Assembly: GCA_964445815.1 (NCBI GenBank)
Contig: CAYULW010000002.1
Span: 617,499 to 681,498 of the forward strand
Direction of reading: 5' to 3'
DNA from: CAYULW01 sp964445815
GTDB lineage: Bacteria; Bacteroidota; Bacteroidia; Flavobacteriales_E; Vicingaceae
DNA: 64,000 nt
Shown here: positions 24,317-33,704 of the stretch, one piece after another
Position numbering within the stretch: position 1 is the stretch's first letter
Layout of the letters: each line of letters opens with the position of its first letter
The notes under the pieces: generated by a model
What the model was told of the DNA's origin: nothing
Seen by the model: the letters and a program-made list of their open reading frames with translations, nothing else
Database searches by the model: none
Position numbers and translations under genes: made by a program

Positions 24317-24874
24317 TTTGTCAAGCGGAATCCTCTTACCAATGCCAACTTCTTTGTATTCCTTCAAGGTCATCCCAGTTTCTACCTTAAACTGTTTTGC
24401 CAAAGCAGACGGACTTTGATAACCAACAGTATATGCAATTTCACTGAAGCTCAACGCTCCCTCATCAATGAGTTCTTTAACCCTCTCTACTTTCAATAGA
24501 ACATGATATCGTTCAATACTCCTTCCATAATTATGCTTGAAATTTTTACTGATCGCATTGTAACTTTTGTATTGCTTTTTTGTTAAAAAATCAGACAATC
24601 GATTATCGTGAAAAGTATTCCATACATAATGGATAATCCATCTTTTGGTCTCTTCCGAAAAAATCATTTTCTGATCAGAAATAATTTCAAATTCATTGTC
24701 GCAAATGGAGTCTATAATGCGTTTTTTAGGAACCACTTGTGGATCGTATTCGATAACGACTCTGCCCAGTTGTATCTCCATTATTACAGCACCGGTAGAC
24801 TTTAATTCCATCGTAAGTACCTTGAGGCAATTACTACAAATCATTCCTTTAACTTTAAATTCTTCGCGTAACAT
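24311..24874 (-). CDS. HMA-domain/AraC-family fusion regulator (copy 1)
   Basis: A protein of 187 residues with two modules. Residues 1-70 resemble an HMA copper-chaperone domain: FKVKGMICSNC gives a CxxC pair (Cys13, Cys16), followed by a predicted babbab pattern. Residues about 95-185 are an AraC-type double helix-turn-helix (FSEIAYTVGYQSPSALAKQF is the second helix-turn-helix). This pairs a metal-binding sensor with DNA binding in one chain. The gene lies just upstream of the cytochrome operon, with a 21-bp direct repeat at its 3' end. A paralogue is at 37472-38038. It probably senses Cu+ directly; this is inference. Confidence 0.82.
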   Translation of the reverse strand: MLREEFKVKGMICSNCLKVLTMELKSTGAVIMEIQLGRVVIEYDPQVVPKKRIIDSICDNEFEIISDQKMIFSEETKRWIIHYVWNTFHDNRLSDFLTKKQYKSYNAISKNFKHNYGRSIERYHVLLKVERVKELIDEGALSFSEIAYTVGYQSPSALAKQFKVETGMTLKEYKEVGIGKRIPLDKI

Positions 24875-24911
24875 TTTTCTAATCTTCGATGAGTTGAAAA
24901 AATTTCAGCGT

Positions 24912-25331
24912 TTACTGCTCTCTACTTTCCATGAATTTCTGATAGGTAGTCTGGTCTTTGAAGTACAATACTTCATCTTGATCTGAATCAGGATCTAAAA
25001 CAATGTAAGCCGATGCCTTATCGACAATTTCTTTTGTAAACGGATCTTTCGCAGAACGAATCTCTTCAGACTCATTTAGCCTCTTTACACACATATTACA
25101 ACATCCATAATACATTTTACCATTTACAGGAACTTCTATTTGTGATTTTCCCATAAATGCATCGTTAACCATGCATACTTCTTCTTTTGGAATTTCAGCT
25201 GAAGTTTGTTGGGTCTGAGCTTCTTTGACAACTTCCTGATCAGATGAGGCATTCGTACTTGATAGAAAGAATATTAATCCAATAAATAGAATTCCTATCA
25301 AGGCACTTATTTTTAAGATTGCATTTTTCAT
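24912..25331 (-). CDS. Membrane-anchored cysteine-rich metal-binding protein (TRASH/YHS-like)
   Basis: A protein of 139 residues. An N-terminal helix (about 8-27) anchors it, followed by a polar linker. CMVNDAFMGK and YYGCCNMCVKRLNE form a three- to four-cysteine cluster like TRASH/YHS-type copper-binding domains, and a helical end (DQTTYQKFMESRE) follows. It probably binds or transfers copper at the periplasmic face. It lies 21 bases downstream of the DUF3347 gene, in the minus-strand copper cluster. Confidence 0.68.
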   Translation of the reverse strand: MKNAILKISALIGILFIGLIFFLSSTNASSDQEVVKEAQTQQTSAEIPKEEVCMVNDAFMGKSQIEVPVNGKMYYGCCNMCVKRLNESEEIRSAKDPFTKEIVDKASAYIVLDPDSDQDEVLYFKDQTTYQKFMESREQ

Positions 25332-25352
25332 GATGTATAATTCTTTAGTGAT

Positions 25353-25961
25353 TTAATTAATTGTTTCCATTGTTTTTCCACAAGACAACATCTTATTGCC
25401 CATATATGGATTCTTTATTTCCTTGGTCGTGCTCAACCAATGTGCTCCCCGGTTGCTCAGTGCCATTGGGCAGTATTGATAATAGGCGGTAGTACTTATG
25501 CCAAATGCCTTTATGGTTTCGTACAGTTCTTGGTTAAATGCAGCCAAGCTTGCTTGTTGTTCTTGAAATTCCAAAGCTTTTCTCACTTTATCAAGCGCAT
25601 CATTGAGTGCTTTTGATTGCATCATCCAGTTCTGGTGTGATTTTCCCTTACCCAATAATTTCATCTCCACATTTTTTAATGATAACTGAACCTTCTGAAT
25701 ACCATTAAAAATTTGCTTTTGATCTTCGGTAATAAAGAGTTTATTCAACTCATCCGTGGCAGTAAAAACCTGATTAAGTTGTTCTTTAAATGCTTTTGAA
25801 ACTTCCTCATATTCATTCGTTTTCGTTTTTTCATTGTCCTTCGCGGATTGGTGTTCTCCATGATGGTGCAAGTGATCATGATTTTGAGCGATTAAGACTG
25901 ATGTTCCAGTGCTCATGACGATGATGAGCATTACTTTAATTATTCTATTTTTCATTTTCAT
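25353..25961 (-). CDS. Periplasmic DUF3347 protein
   Basis: A protein of 202 residues with a signal peptide, a His-rich segment (HDHLHHHGEH, about 28-37) and a four-helix DUF3347 domain (about 50-200) ending YYQYCPMALSNRGAHW, NPYMG and MLSCGKTMETIN. The cysteine and methionine ligands in that tail probably bind copper. The same domain ends the CusB-like protein encoded at 26125-27954, so the two likely work together. The small 38-residue protein gene at 25998 lies between them. Confidence 0.82.
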   Translation of the reverse strand: MKMKNRIIKVMLIIVMSTGTSVLIAQNHDHLHHHGEHQSAKDNEKTKTNEYEEVSKAFKEQLNQVFTATDELNKLFITEDQKQIFNGIQKVQLSLKNVEMKLLGKGKSHQNWMMQSKALNDALDKVRKALEFQEQQASLAAFNQELYETIKAFGISTTAYYQYCPMALSNRGAHWLSTTKEIKNPYMGNKMLSCGKTMETIN

Positions 25962-25997
25962 TGTATTGTGCTTTAAAAGCGATTAATATTTATTTAA

Positions 25998-26114
25998 TTA
26001 TTGATTTGTAGCTAGATATATTATTACAGCAAAAAGAAAGAGCCAAAAACCCAGTCTACTCCATTTTTTAAATTTATTTGGCCTTTTATTTTCTGATTGA
26101 CAACAACTTTTCAT
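25998..26114 (-). CDS. Small membrane protein with N-terminal CC motif (38 residues)
   Basis: A short frame with ATG at 26114 and TAA at 25998. It starts MKSCC, has a basic segment (NKRPNKFKKW), then one hydrophobic helix (LGFWLFLFAVIIYLA) and ends after a few residues. It lies 10 bases after the CusB-like stop and 36 bases before the DUF3347 gene, in the same direction. A vicinal Cys pair on a single-helix peptide in a copper operon suggests a metal-binding accessory subunit. Too short to identify a family. Confidence 0.6.
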   Translation of the reverse strand: MKSCCQSENKRPNKFKKWSRLGFWLFLFAVIIYLATNQ

Positions 26115-26124
26115 TTTAAATGCA

Positions 26125-27954
26125 TTAATTGATCAACTCTTTTGTTTCTCCACAACTCAACATCGATTCTCCGAAATAAGGGTTCTCAATCTCCTTGCTA
26201 GAACTTAACCAATAGGCTCCTTCTCCATCTCTAGCCATTGGGCAATAATTGACATACACGCTTTTGTCTCTTAATCCGTACATCTTTATTGCCGAATAAA
26301 GCGCATCGTTATAATGTGCATAACTCTGTCTTTGCCTCCCAATGTCATCTGCAGCATTCATCATATTCAATGATTGGTCTATTTCCTTGAAGACTTCTAT
26401 CCATTTCGTATGCATCTCTCCTGAAAGAAGGTTCATGTCTATCTTCTTAAAGCTTTCTTTTACCAATTCAGAATTGCTTTTTACTGAATGAGCATCAGAA
26501 GCGATAAATGCCTGAAGAAGGTTCAATTGTATTTCATAAGCATTGGTCAATTGCAATTGGAAAGTTTCATCTATCTGCATATTCATTTTAGATTCTGATT
26601 CACCCTCTTGATGATTTTTATGCTCATCGTTTACTTTTGAATTTCTCTTAGGTTTTTCGCCATGATTGTGACCCATTGAAACTTTACCGCCTTCAGGATT
26701 CATCATACTCTTTTCTCCCTTAAGCTGAGCTGCTGCATCAATTTTAAAGACTCCGTTCGTAGCTATCATTTCACCCTCTTCAAGTCCTGACTCTACGAGA
26801 TAATATGCTCCGGCATCGGCACCTAAATTTATTTCTCGGTATTGAAACATATTGTTGTGATCATCAGTCATTACGTACACAACTGCTTTCTTGCCGGTCC
26901 ATAAGATCGCCGATTTAGGAACGACCAACTGATCGTCTGCCCCGGGCAACATGGTTCTCAATATTCCATCTGTCAACATTTCGGGTTTCAATAAATCTTT
27001 GGGATTCTTGAGCTCAGCACGAACTTTTGCAACGCGTGACATTGGATTAATTACCGGGTCAATAAAAGTTACGGTACTTTCAAATGACTGCCCTGGTAAT
27101 GACTTTATTTTAAACTTGATTTTATCATTTAGTTTAATCCATGGAATATCAGACTCATAAGCATCAAACATCACCCATACATAACTTAAATCTACCACTT
27201 CAAAAAGTGCAGAGCCTTCTTTCACATAATCCCCTAATGCAACATGCCGCATGGTTACTGTACCTGAAATTGGAGAAAGCACATCAAAGTAAAAGTTCAC
27301 CTCACCAGATTCTTCAATGGCTTCAATTTGAGCATCGGTCAAATCCCATAACTTCAATTTATTTTTGGATGCTTTATAGTAAGCGGGATTACTATCTTTG
27401 AATTTTAGAGCTTCAAATAACTCCTTTTGGGCGGTGACCAATTCCGGAGAGTATACTTTAGCTAAAACTTGTCCTTTACTTACCTTTTGTCCTGTAAAAT
27501 TGACCATCAGTTTTTCAATTCTTCCGGCATAACGTGCTGTGAGTTCAGCAACATTTCGTTCATCTGCTATCACCTTTCCTGGAAGATATACCTCCTTGTA
27601 AGGTGCCTTCTTTTCTATGGTAGACATTTCTACTTCAGCTATTTTCATTGCTGCATTTGAGAGTCTTACAGTATACTGTTCAGCTTCATTCTCTGAGTCA
27701 TCGTCTTTCATTGGTATTAGCTCCATTCCGCAAATTGGGCAGTTGCCGGGTTCTTCTTTCTGAATTTGAGGATGCATGGAACATGTCCATGTGGTGCCTT
27801 CTTCATGGTTCATTGCAGCATGTTCTGAAACTGGTAATTCCTGATTATTGTTGCCATTTCTCCCCAATAACAACCACCCAATGAGCACTCCCACTATTAA
27901 CACTAATAAATAAGAGAGGACTTTTTTTCTTTTTATTATCTCTAAACTTTTCAT
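26125..27954 (-). CDS. cusB: CusB-type RND periplasmic adaptor with metal-binding and DUF3347 domains
   Basis: A protein of 609 residues, longer than usual adaptors (about 400). Order: membrane anchor (about 10-30), heavy-metal-binding domain CSMHPQIQKEEPGNCPIC (about 57-75), barrel-sandwich and beta-barrel adaptor core (about 95-400), a His-rich linker (SMGHNHGEKPKRN), and a C-terminal DUF3347 domain (about 460-609) ending SCGETKELIN. It links the CusA pump in the inner membrane with TolC and may take up periplasmic copper itself. Spacing to the TolC gene is 2 bases. Confidence 0.92.
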   Translation of the reverse strand: MKSLEIIKRKKVLSYLLVLIVGVLIGWLLLGRNGNNNQELPVSEHAAMNHEEGTTWTCSMHPQIQKEEPGNCPICGMELIPMKDDDSENEAEQYTVRLSNAAMKIAEVEMSTIEKKAPYKEVYLPGKVIADERNVAELTARYAGRIEKLMVNFTGQKVSKGQVLAKVYSPELVTAQKELFEALKFKDSNPAYYKASKNKLKLWDLTDAQIEAIEESGEVNFYFDVLSPISGTVTMRHVALGDYVKEGSALFEVVDLSYVWVMFDAYESDIPWIKLNDKIKFKIKSLPGQSFESTVTFIDPVINPMSRVAKVRAELKNPKDLLKPEMLTDGILRTMLPGADDQLVVPKSAILWTGKKAVVYVMTDDHNNMFQYREINLGADAGAYYLVESGLEEGEMIATNGVFKIDAAAQLKGEKSMMNPEGGKVSMGHNHGEKPKRNSKVNDEHKNHQEGESESKMNMQIDETFQLQLTNAYEIQLNLLQAFIASDAHSVKSNSELVKESFKKIDMNLLSGEMHTKWIEVFKEIDQSLNMMNAADDIGRQRQSYAHYNDALYSAIKMYGLRDKSVYVNYCPMARDGEGAYWLSSSKEIENPYFGESMLSCGETKELIN

Positions 27955-27956
27955 TT

Positions 27957-29228
27957 TTAATACTTTTTACCTGTGATGTAATTGATATATGCAACGAAGG
28001 TGTTTTGATCCGCACGTGCCTTTTCTAGTTCTAGTTCATACCTGAGTAGTTGTCGTTCCATTCTCAATACTTCTTCAAAATATATCCCTGCAGTTGTGTA
28101 TTCCGCCACCAAAATATCAAGCGATTGTTCAGCGTATGTGACTAAGCGTTTGTATAAACTAACCCTTCTATAAGCATCGGCGTAGTCACGCCATGCACCC
28201 TCAAGAGCTGTTCTTAATTTATTTTCCCGATCCTCTTTTCGATTTGCAACTGATGTTTTCATCAACTCTTTTTCTTTTACCATGGCACGGTACTTATTCC
28301 GGTAAATTGGAATTTTTACTCCTACCTGCGGAAAAATTATCGCATCCTTCCCATTCTCAGAAAAATCAGGGACATCAGACCTAGGAGAGACATTGATGTA
28401 AGAAAGCCCCAAACTGAAAGCTGGGAGTCCCATTTTATGAGCAACATCAATCTCAGCATCTAGTGAAGAAACTTTGTAGTCTAAACTTTTTAAACTCGGA
28501 TTTTTTACCAGAGAGTCAAGCAAGGCATTTTTTCCTTCAATTAAATTCAATGTCATCAATGTATCGGGCATTACAATTTGAATCTCCTGAGGGGCATTCA
28601 TTAACTCATTGAATTTTGCCTGAATGGGAATCTTAGACTCTTTGAGAAAGATGAGCTGATTGTCTAGTTCATCTAAGTCCATTTTCACCCTTAACAAGTC
28701 AACTGAACTGCCAGTATTGGATTCCAAGCGAACCTTGGCCAATTCATGAAATGATTCCAATAATTGTACATTTCTATCGGTGATAGCAATCGCTGCTTCT
28801 AACACGTATAAATCGTAGTAAGTAGACTTTAGATCAAAATACAACCGATTCTTTGTGTCTTCAAAAACTTCAAATCTTGCCTTGGCAAGCATTGCCATTG
28901 CCTGTTCTTGTGATTTCAATTGCCCAAACCACGGAAAAGCTTGATTTAAAGATATTCCTGCATTCTGTGCCCCAACCCTTGTTTCTACCGGGCTTGCAAA
29001 AACATTAAACATCAGCTTGGGGTCCGGAAGACTTTTGGCCTGTGGTAGGCGCTCCAAAGCTGCCAAATAGCTATTAAAAATTGCCTTTAGCTCAGGGTTA
29101 TTTTCTGCTGCAATCATTAAGTATTGCTCAAGAGGATCTTCTGACTCTTGTGCTTTTACCATTGAATCTCCAATGGCCGTCAAAAAAATCATTAACAGTA
29201 AGATCTTTATATTGGTTATTATTTTCAT
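27957..29228 (-). CDS. cusC: TolC-family outer-membrane efflux channel (CusC-like)
   Basis: A protein of 423 residues: signal peptide, then long helical repeats typical of TolC (LPQAKSLPDPKLMFNVFA, LELEKARADQNTFVAYINYI near the end). It is the outer-membrane duct of the CusBCA pump encoded around it. Coupled to the RND gene by 1 base. A separate TolC gene here contrasts with the czcA-TolC fusion at 42182-46519. Confidence 0.9.
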   Translation of the reverse strand: MKIITNIKILLLMIFLTAIGDSMVKAQESEDPLEQYLMIAAENNPELKAIFNSYLAALERLPQAKSLPDPKLMFNVFASPVETRVGAQNAGISLNQAFPWFGQLKSQEQAMAMLAKARFEVFEDTKNRLYFDLKSTYYDLYVLEAAIAITDRNVQLLESFHELAKVRLESNTGSSVDLLRVKMDLDELDNQLIFLKESKIPIQAKFNELMNAPQEIQIVMPDTLMTLNLIEGKNALLDSLVKNPSLKSLDYKVSSLDAEIDVAHKMGLPAFSLGLSYINVSPRSDVPDFSENGKDAIIFPQVGVKIPIYRNKYRAMVKEKELMKTSVANRKEDRENKLRTALEGAWRDYADAYRRVSLYKRLVTYAEQSLDILVAEYTTAGIYFEEVLRMERQLLRYELELEKARADQNTFVAYINYITGKKY

Positions 29229-29229
29229 C

Positions 29230-32200
29230 TTATGCTGATTTAAGTTGTTTTTTAGCCTTTCTCTTCAAAATATTTTCTTGCCAGGCGCAGTATAAAGTCG
29301 GTACAATGAACATCGTAATTACTTGAATAGACATTCCTCCAAATGTTGGAATGGCCATTGGCACCATAATGTCAGATCCTTTACCGGTAGATGTCAGTAC
29401 CGGGATTAAAGCAATAATTGCTACTGCTGCAGTCATCATTGCGGGGCGTACTCTTTTAATTCCGGCATGTAAGATGGAATCGCGCACCTCCTGTATTGTC
29501 TCAGGCTTTTCCGCTTCAAAAGTTTGTTTAATATAGGTGCCCATGATTACACCATCATCTGTTGCAATTCCGAATAATGCTATAAAGCCGACCCAAACTG
29601 CAACGCTCAGATTAATGGTATGCATATCGAATAAGTCACGCATATTCACTTCAGCAATGGAGAAGTTCATAAACCATTCTTGACCATAAAGCCACATCAT
29701 GATGAATCCGCCGGAAAAGGCGATAAATATTCCGGAAAAAACCATGAGAGTAGTTTGTACCTTTCCAAACTGAAAGTATAGGATTAGAAAAATTGCCAAT
29801 AGAGAAATGGGGACAACAATTCCCAATCGTTTAGTAGCTCGTATCTGATTCTCATAATTGCCCGTGAATTTATAGGAAACTCCAGCCGGTAACATAAATT
29901 CTCCTGCATCCATTTTAGCCTGAATGAATCGTTGAGTTTCTTCAACTACATCAACTTCCGCATAACCTTCTTTCTTATCAAAAATGACATAACCGTTTAA
30001 AAATGTATCTTCACTCTTGATGACCTGAGGGCCTCTTCTGTAGGTGATCTCAGCCAACTCTCCCAAGGGTACCTGTGCTCCAGCAGGAGTCGGTATCAAT
30101 ACTTTTTTCACATCTTCAGGATTATCCCTATACTCTCTTGCATATCTCACTCTCACCGGAAAACGCTCTCTTCCTTCAACAGTAGTAGTTAGTTTAATGC
30201 CACCAATAGCCACTTCAATCTGATTTTGAAGGTTTTTCATACTCAAGCCATATCTGGCTATTGCTTTCCGATCGACATCAAATTCTAAGTATGGCTTTCC
30301 GACAATTCGATCTGCGAATACGGACGAACTCTCTATGCTTGGCACCTGTTGCAGGATTTTTTCCAATTGCAAACCCACTCTTTCAATTGTTTGAAGATCT
30401 GGCCCATAAACTTTAATACCTATTGGTGCCCTCATTCCAGTTGACAGCATGACCAATCTAGTTTGAATGGGCTGTAGCTTAGGAGCTGAGGTCATACCTG
30501 GAATATTGGTTGCTTTAACAATTTCTTTCCAGATATCGTCGGGTGAATGAATATGCTCTCTCCATTGTCGAAAATATTCTCCTCCTTTTTTATCTACTAT
30601 TAATTCTTCCTTCTCTACTTTTCGAAAACCATCCCGATCAGGATGGTAATTACTTCCATTCTTCAGAAGGTAATTCCCATCTTCATCCGTTTTAAACCTC
30701 ATTCTATGGCCATTTTCATCGACCATATATTCCGGTTTATAGTTAATCGTATTTTCAAACATTGAAATCGGTGCTGGATCCAGAGCAGAATTAACTCTAC
30801 CCCATTTCCCAACTACTGATTCAACTTCTGGGATTTGAGCTACAAATCCATCTACTTTCTTAATTACATCAATGTTCTCTTCGATACCGGAATGAGACAT
30901 GGTTGTCGGCATCAATAAATAAGATCCTTCATCCAATGGAGGCATAAATTCCTTTCCAGCACCCGGAAATTTTTCATTTAGAGCTTGCCATCCATCACTT
31001 TGTCGCATTTCCCATCCTACTGCCTCAGCAGTATTGGCAACGAAACCAAATACTCGATCAAATCCTTGCCAAGAAGTAAGCCCAAATAGTAAAATCAGAA
31101 TTGGCAGTGAAAAAAACTGCCATTTATGTTCAAGACACCATTTCAATAGCCTTGGATAAAAATGAACAATCACAAGCAGAGCTCCTAATACTACAGTAAC
31201 CAGAATGATTACGAAAAGATAATTGACCAAAAAGCTATTTTGTGCTCCAAGTGGCATCCAAGCACCATTTAGGAAATAAATTACCGTTAATAGAATAATG
31301 AGTGTGTTTATTCGATTGGGCCACACCTGCCATTTTTTAGGCCATTTGTATTCTAAGAGATTATTGAGACCAAAGAGAATTAATGCGATCGCCGGTAAAC
31401 TTCCATAGACAAGTAAAAAGGTTATGCCTAAACCTGCAATCACAAGAGCCCAAATTCTCTTCGACCTTTCTTTGTCAAATCTGATCGAGAAAATGGTGTG
31501 TGCCAATGCGGGAACTACAATTAGTCCAAGCAATAAAGATGCGAGTAAAGCAAAGGTTTTGGTAAAGGCTAGTGGCTTGAATAGTTTACCTTCAGCTGCT
31601 TGCATGGCAAAGACTGGTAGAAAGCTAACGATTGTAGTGGCTAAAGCAGTAATAATAGCGGATGCAACTTCTACTGAACCGTCGTAAACTATTACTAAAA
31701 GCTTCTTCCCTCGGGCTCCTTTATTTTCCGGCATCTCTAAATGCCGCACTATGTTCTCAACAAAAATCACTCCCACATCTACCATCACACCAATCGCAAT
31801 TGCAATCCCTGAAAGAGCAACAACATTTGCATCAACACCGAAATACCTCATGACTATAAAGGTCATCAGCACTCCGATTGGCAACAATGTTGATATGACT
31901 ATGGAAGCCCTCATGTTCATTACCAATACCAGAACAACTATAATGGAAATAAGAATCTCGTGCTCCAAGGCCTCCTCTAAAGTTCCCAGGGTTTCCTTGA
32001 TCAAACCGGTCCGGTCATAAAATGGCACTACAGTTACTTTAGATACCGTTCCATCAGCCAGTGTTTTTGAGGGTAAACCAGGAGAAATTTCATCGATCTT
32101 TTTCTTGACATTTTCAATCACTTCCATAGGGTTAGCTCCATATCTTGAAACTACAACTGCCCCTGTAGCTTCGGCTCCTCCTTTATCCAGTCCTCCTCTT

Positions 32201-33069
32201 CGTGTAGCGGGACCAAAATTCACTACAGCTATATCCTTTATGCGAATCGGTGTATTATCATGCTGGGTAACAACTGCTTCCTCTAAATCTTCTAAGCTTC
32301 TGATATAACCAAGTCCTCTTACCAGATACTCTGCGCGATTGTATTCTATAGTTCTTGCACCAACATCAAGGTTACTTTCTTTAACCGCATGCATAATCTG
32401 AGCAACATTGACATTATACTCCTTCATTGCCACAGGGTCAATATCGACCTGATACTCTTTGACAAAACCGCCAATGGCCGCTACCTCAGAGACTCCCGCA
32501 GCCGACGTTAAAGCATATCCCACATAGAAATCCTGAATGGTTCTTAACTCTTGAGGATCCCATCCTCCTGTAGGTTCCCCAGTTTCAGGGTTACGCCCTT
32601 CAAGGGTGTACCAAAAAATTTGCCCTAAAGCTGTGGCATCTGGACCTAATGCCGGTTGGACTTCGGTAGGTAATGTGCCTGCGGGCAATGAATTTAGTTT
32701 CTCAAGAATTCTAGTACGACTCCAATAAAATTCAACATCGTCTTCGAAAATGATGTATATGGTTGATAAGCCAAATATTGAATTACTCCGAATAGTTTTA
32801 ACACCCGGCACCCCCAGAAGGGCTGTAGTTAAGGGGTAAGAAATTTGATCTTCAATGTCCTGAGGCGAACGTCCCATCCAAGTGGTAAAGACAATCTGTT
32901 GATTCTCACCTATATCTGGTATGGCATCAACAGGTACCGGATCACGAGGAAACCAGTCCATTTTCCAATTAAATGGTGCGGTACTCACTCCCCACCCAAT
33001 GAAGATGATGACAAGCAGAGCTGTGATCAACTTGTTCTCCAAGAAAAATTTGATTAGCTTATTCAGCAT
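29230..33069 (-). CDS. cusA: CusA-type heavy-metal RND efflux pump
   Basis: An inner-membrane RND pump of 1279 residues, longer than E. coli CusA (about 1047) because of an extra membrane and loop insertion around residues 520-680. Twelve or more transmembrane segments flank two large periplasmic domains. IAIAIGVMVDVGVIFVENI carries the proton-relay Asp, and EFMPPLDEGSYLLMPT and SHSGIEENIDV are conserved in Cu/Ag exporters. It expels Cu+/Ag+ from the periplasm with CusB and CusC. First gene of the three-gene set. Metal choice is inferred from neighbours. Confidence 0.92.
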   Translation of the reverse strand: MLNKLIKFFLENKLITALLVIIFIGWGVSTAPFNWKMDWFPRDPVPVDAIPDIGENQQIVFTTWMGRSPQDIEDQISYPLTTALLGVPGVKTIRSNSIFGLSTIYIIFEDDVEFYWSRTRILEKLNSLPAGTLPTEVQPALGPDATALGQIFWYTLEGRNPETGEPTGGWDPQELRTIQDFYVGYALTSAAGVSEVAAIGGFVKEYQVDIDPVAMKEYNVNVAQIMHAVKESNLDVGARTIEYNRAEYLVRGLGYIRSLEDLEEAVVTQHDNTPIRIKDIAVVNFGPATRRGGLDKGGAEATGAVVVSRYGANPMEVIENVKKKIDEISPGLPSKTLADGTVSKVTVVPFYDRTGLIKETLGTLEEALEHEILISIIVVLVLVMNMRASIVISTLLPIGVLMTFIVMRYFGVDANVVALSGIAIAIGVMVDVGVIFVENIVRHLEMPENKGARGKKLLVIVYDGSVEVASAIITALATTIVSFLPVFAMQAAEGKLFKPLAFTKTFALLASLLLGLIVVPALAHTIFSIRFDKERSKRIWALVIAGLGITFLLVYGSLPAIALILFGLNNLLEYKWPKKWQVWPNRINTLIILLTVIYFLNGAWMPLGAQNSFLVNYLFVIILVTVVLGALLVIVHFYPRLLKWCLEHKWQFFSLPILILLFGLTSWQGFDRVFGFVANTAEAVGWEMRQSDGWQALNEKFPGAGKEFMPPLDEGSYLLMPTTMSHSGIEENIDVIKKVDGFVAQIPEVESVVGKWGRVNSALDPAPISMFENTINYKPEYMVDENGHRMRFKTDEDGNYLLKNGSNYHPDRDGFRKVEKEELIVDKKGGEYFRQWREHIHSPDDIWKEIVKATNIPGMTSAPKLQPIQTRLVMLSTGMRAPIGIKVYGPDLQTIERVGLQLEKILQQVPSIESSSVFADRIVGKPYLEFDVDRKAIARYGLSMKNLQNQIEVAIGGIKLTTTVEGRERFPVRVRYAREYRDNPEDVKKVLIPTPAGAQVPLGELAEITYRRGPQVIKSEDTFLNGYVIFDKKEGYAEVDVVEETQRFIQAKMDAGEFMLPAGVSYKFTGNYENQIRATKRLGIVVPISLLAIFLILYFQFGKVQTTLMVFSGIFIAFSGGFIMMWLYGQEWFMNFSIAEVNMRDLFDMHTINLSVAVWVGFIALFGIATDDGVIMGTYIKQTFEAEKPETIQEVRDSILHAGIKRVRPAMMTAAVAIIALIPVLTSTGKGSDIMVPMAIPTFGGMSIQVITMFIVPTLYCAWQENILKRKAKKQLKSA

Positions 33070-33151
33070 AACAAAATGTATTTTAAAAAATTTGAATAGT
33101 AGAAATAGACCGATAAGAAGAATCAGTCAGAATGAAAGAGAGAGCCTATAT

Positions 33152-33565
33152 TCAAATTAGGAAAGATTGAATCAAGACGGGAACATCTTGACTCAAAAGG
33201 GGAGGTGTGTAATAAGAGCCATTCAGCTCTTCATCTTGCTCAAGCGAATAAAAATTCGTTAAACTAACATACAGTATCACAATCAAAGGCGCCTTTATTT
33301 GTTCGCTTCTTACTTTCGACCCTTTAAATTTATCTTCTATTTGTAATTCCTGATAAGAATCATCACAACAGTTTTTGGCATGAACACCTGTTTGATGAGG
33401 TATAACCTCACAGGCACTCGTCGACATGCCACAATCCAGCTCTTCATGCGAAAAAGAAATAACTGATTCAAAAACTTCTCCATTGCACAAGTGTGCTGAC
33501 AACACTACTCCTATATTAGAGAACAGCATTAATGGAATTAGAAGTATAGATACAATTTTTCTCAT
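33152..33565 (-). CDS. HYC_CC_PP-like small secreted protein (copy 1)
   Basis: A protein of 137 residues with a signal peptide (ILLIPLMLFSNIGVVLSA). AHLCNG replaces the usual HYCxG, followed by cysteines at CGMSTSAC, a vicinal NCC and, near the C-terminus, a PP motif (YYTPPLL). The protein ends VLIQSFLI. The pattern fits the HYC_CC_PP family, common beside metal genes in Bacteroidota. Periplasmic metal binding is likely but unproven. A promoter lies directly upstream (33574-33603). Relatives are at 38149 and, less clearly, 37035. Confidence 0.7.
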   Translation of the reverse strand: MRKIVSILLIPLMLFSNIGVVLSAHLCNGEVFESVISFSHEELDCGMSTSACEVIPHQTGVHAKNCCDDSYQELQIEDKFKGSKVRSEQIKAPLIVILYVSLTNFYSLEQDEELNGSYYTPPLLSQDVPVLIQSFLI

Positions 33566-33573
33566 TGTAAATA

Positions 33574-33603
33574 CAAAGTTACACGGATTGATCAGGCTAC
33601 AAA
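33574..33603 (-). promoter_or_regulatory. Bacteroidota-type promoter before the HYC_CC_PP gene
   Basis: On the minus strand TTTG (plus 33600-33603) and TAACTTTG (plus 33574-33581) are separated by 18 bases, matching the TTTG...TAnnTTTG consensus. The ATG at 33565 begins 8 bases past the -7 box, so the leader is only a few bases. This promoter probably drives the HYC_CC_PP gene and, through it, the cusABC operon. Confidence 0.6.
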
Positions 33604-33704
33604 ATGATATTTGTCATAATTAAACTTAATTTCAAATGTTGTCGTCTATCCGACAATGATTACTTATGAATATCAATTACTTACAATAACTCAAAACTCT
33701 AGTC

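Noticed and set aside
33639..33656. TTGTCG/CGACAA inverted repeat and TTGTCATAA at 33611 as a third site of the 21-bp-repeat regulon
   Set aside because: Spacing to the next half-site is 28 bases, not 21, and the flanking conserved words are absent.
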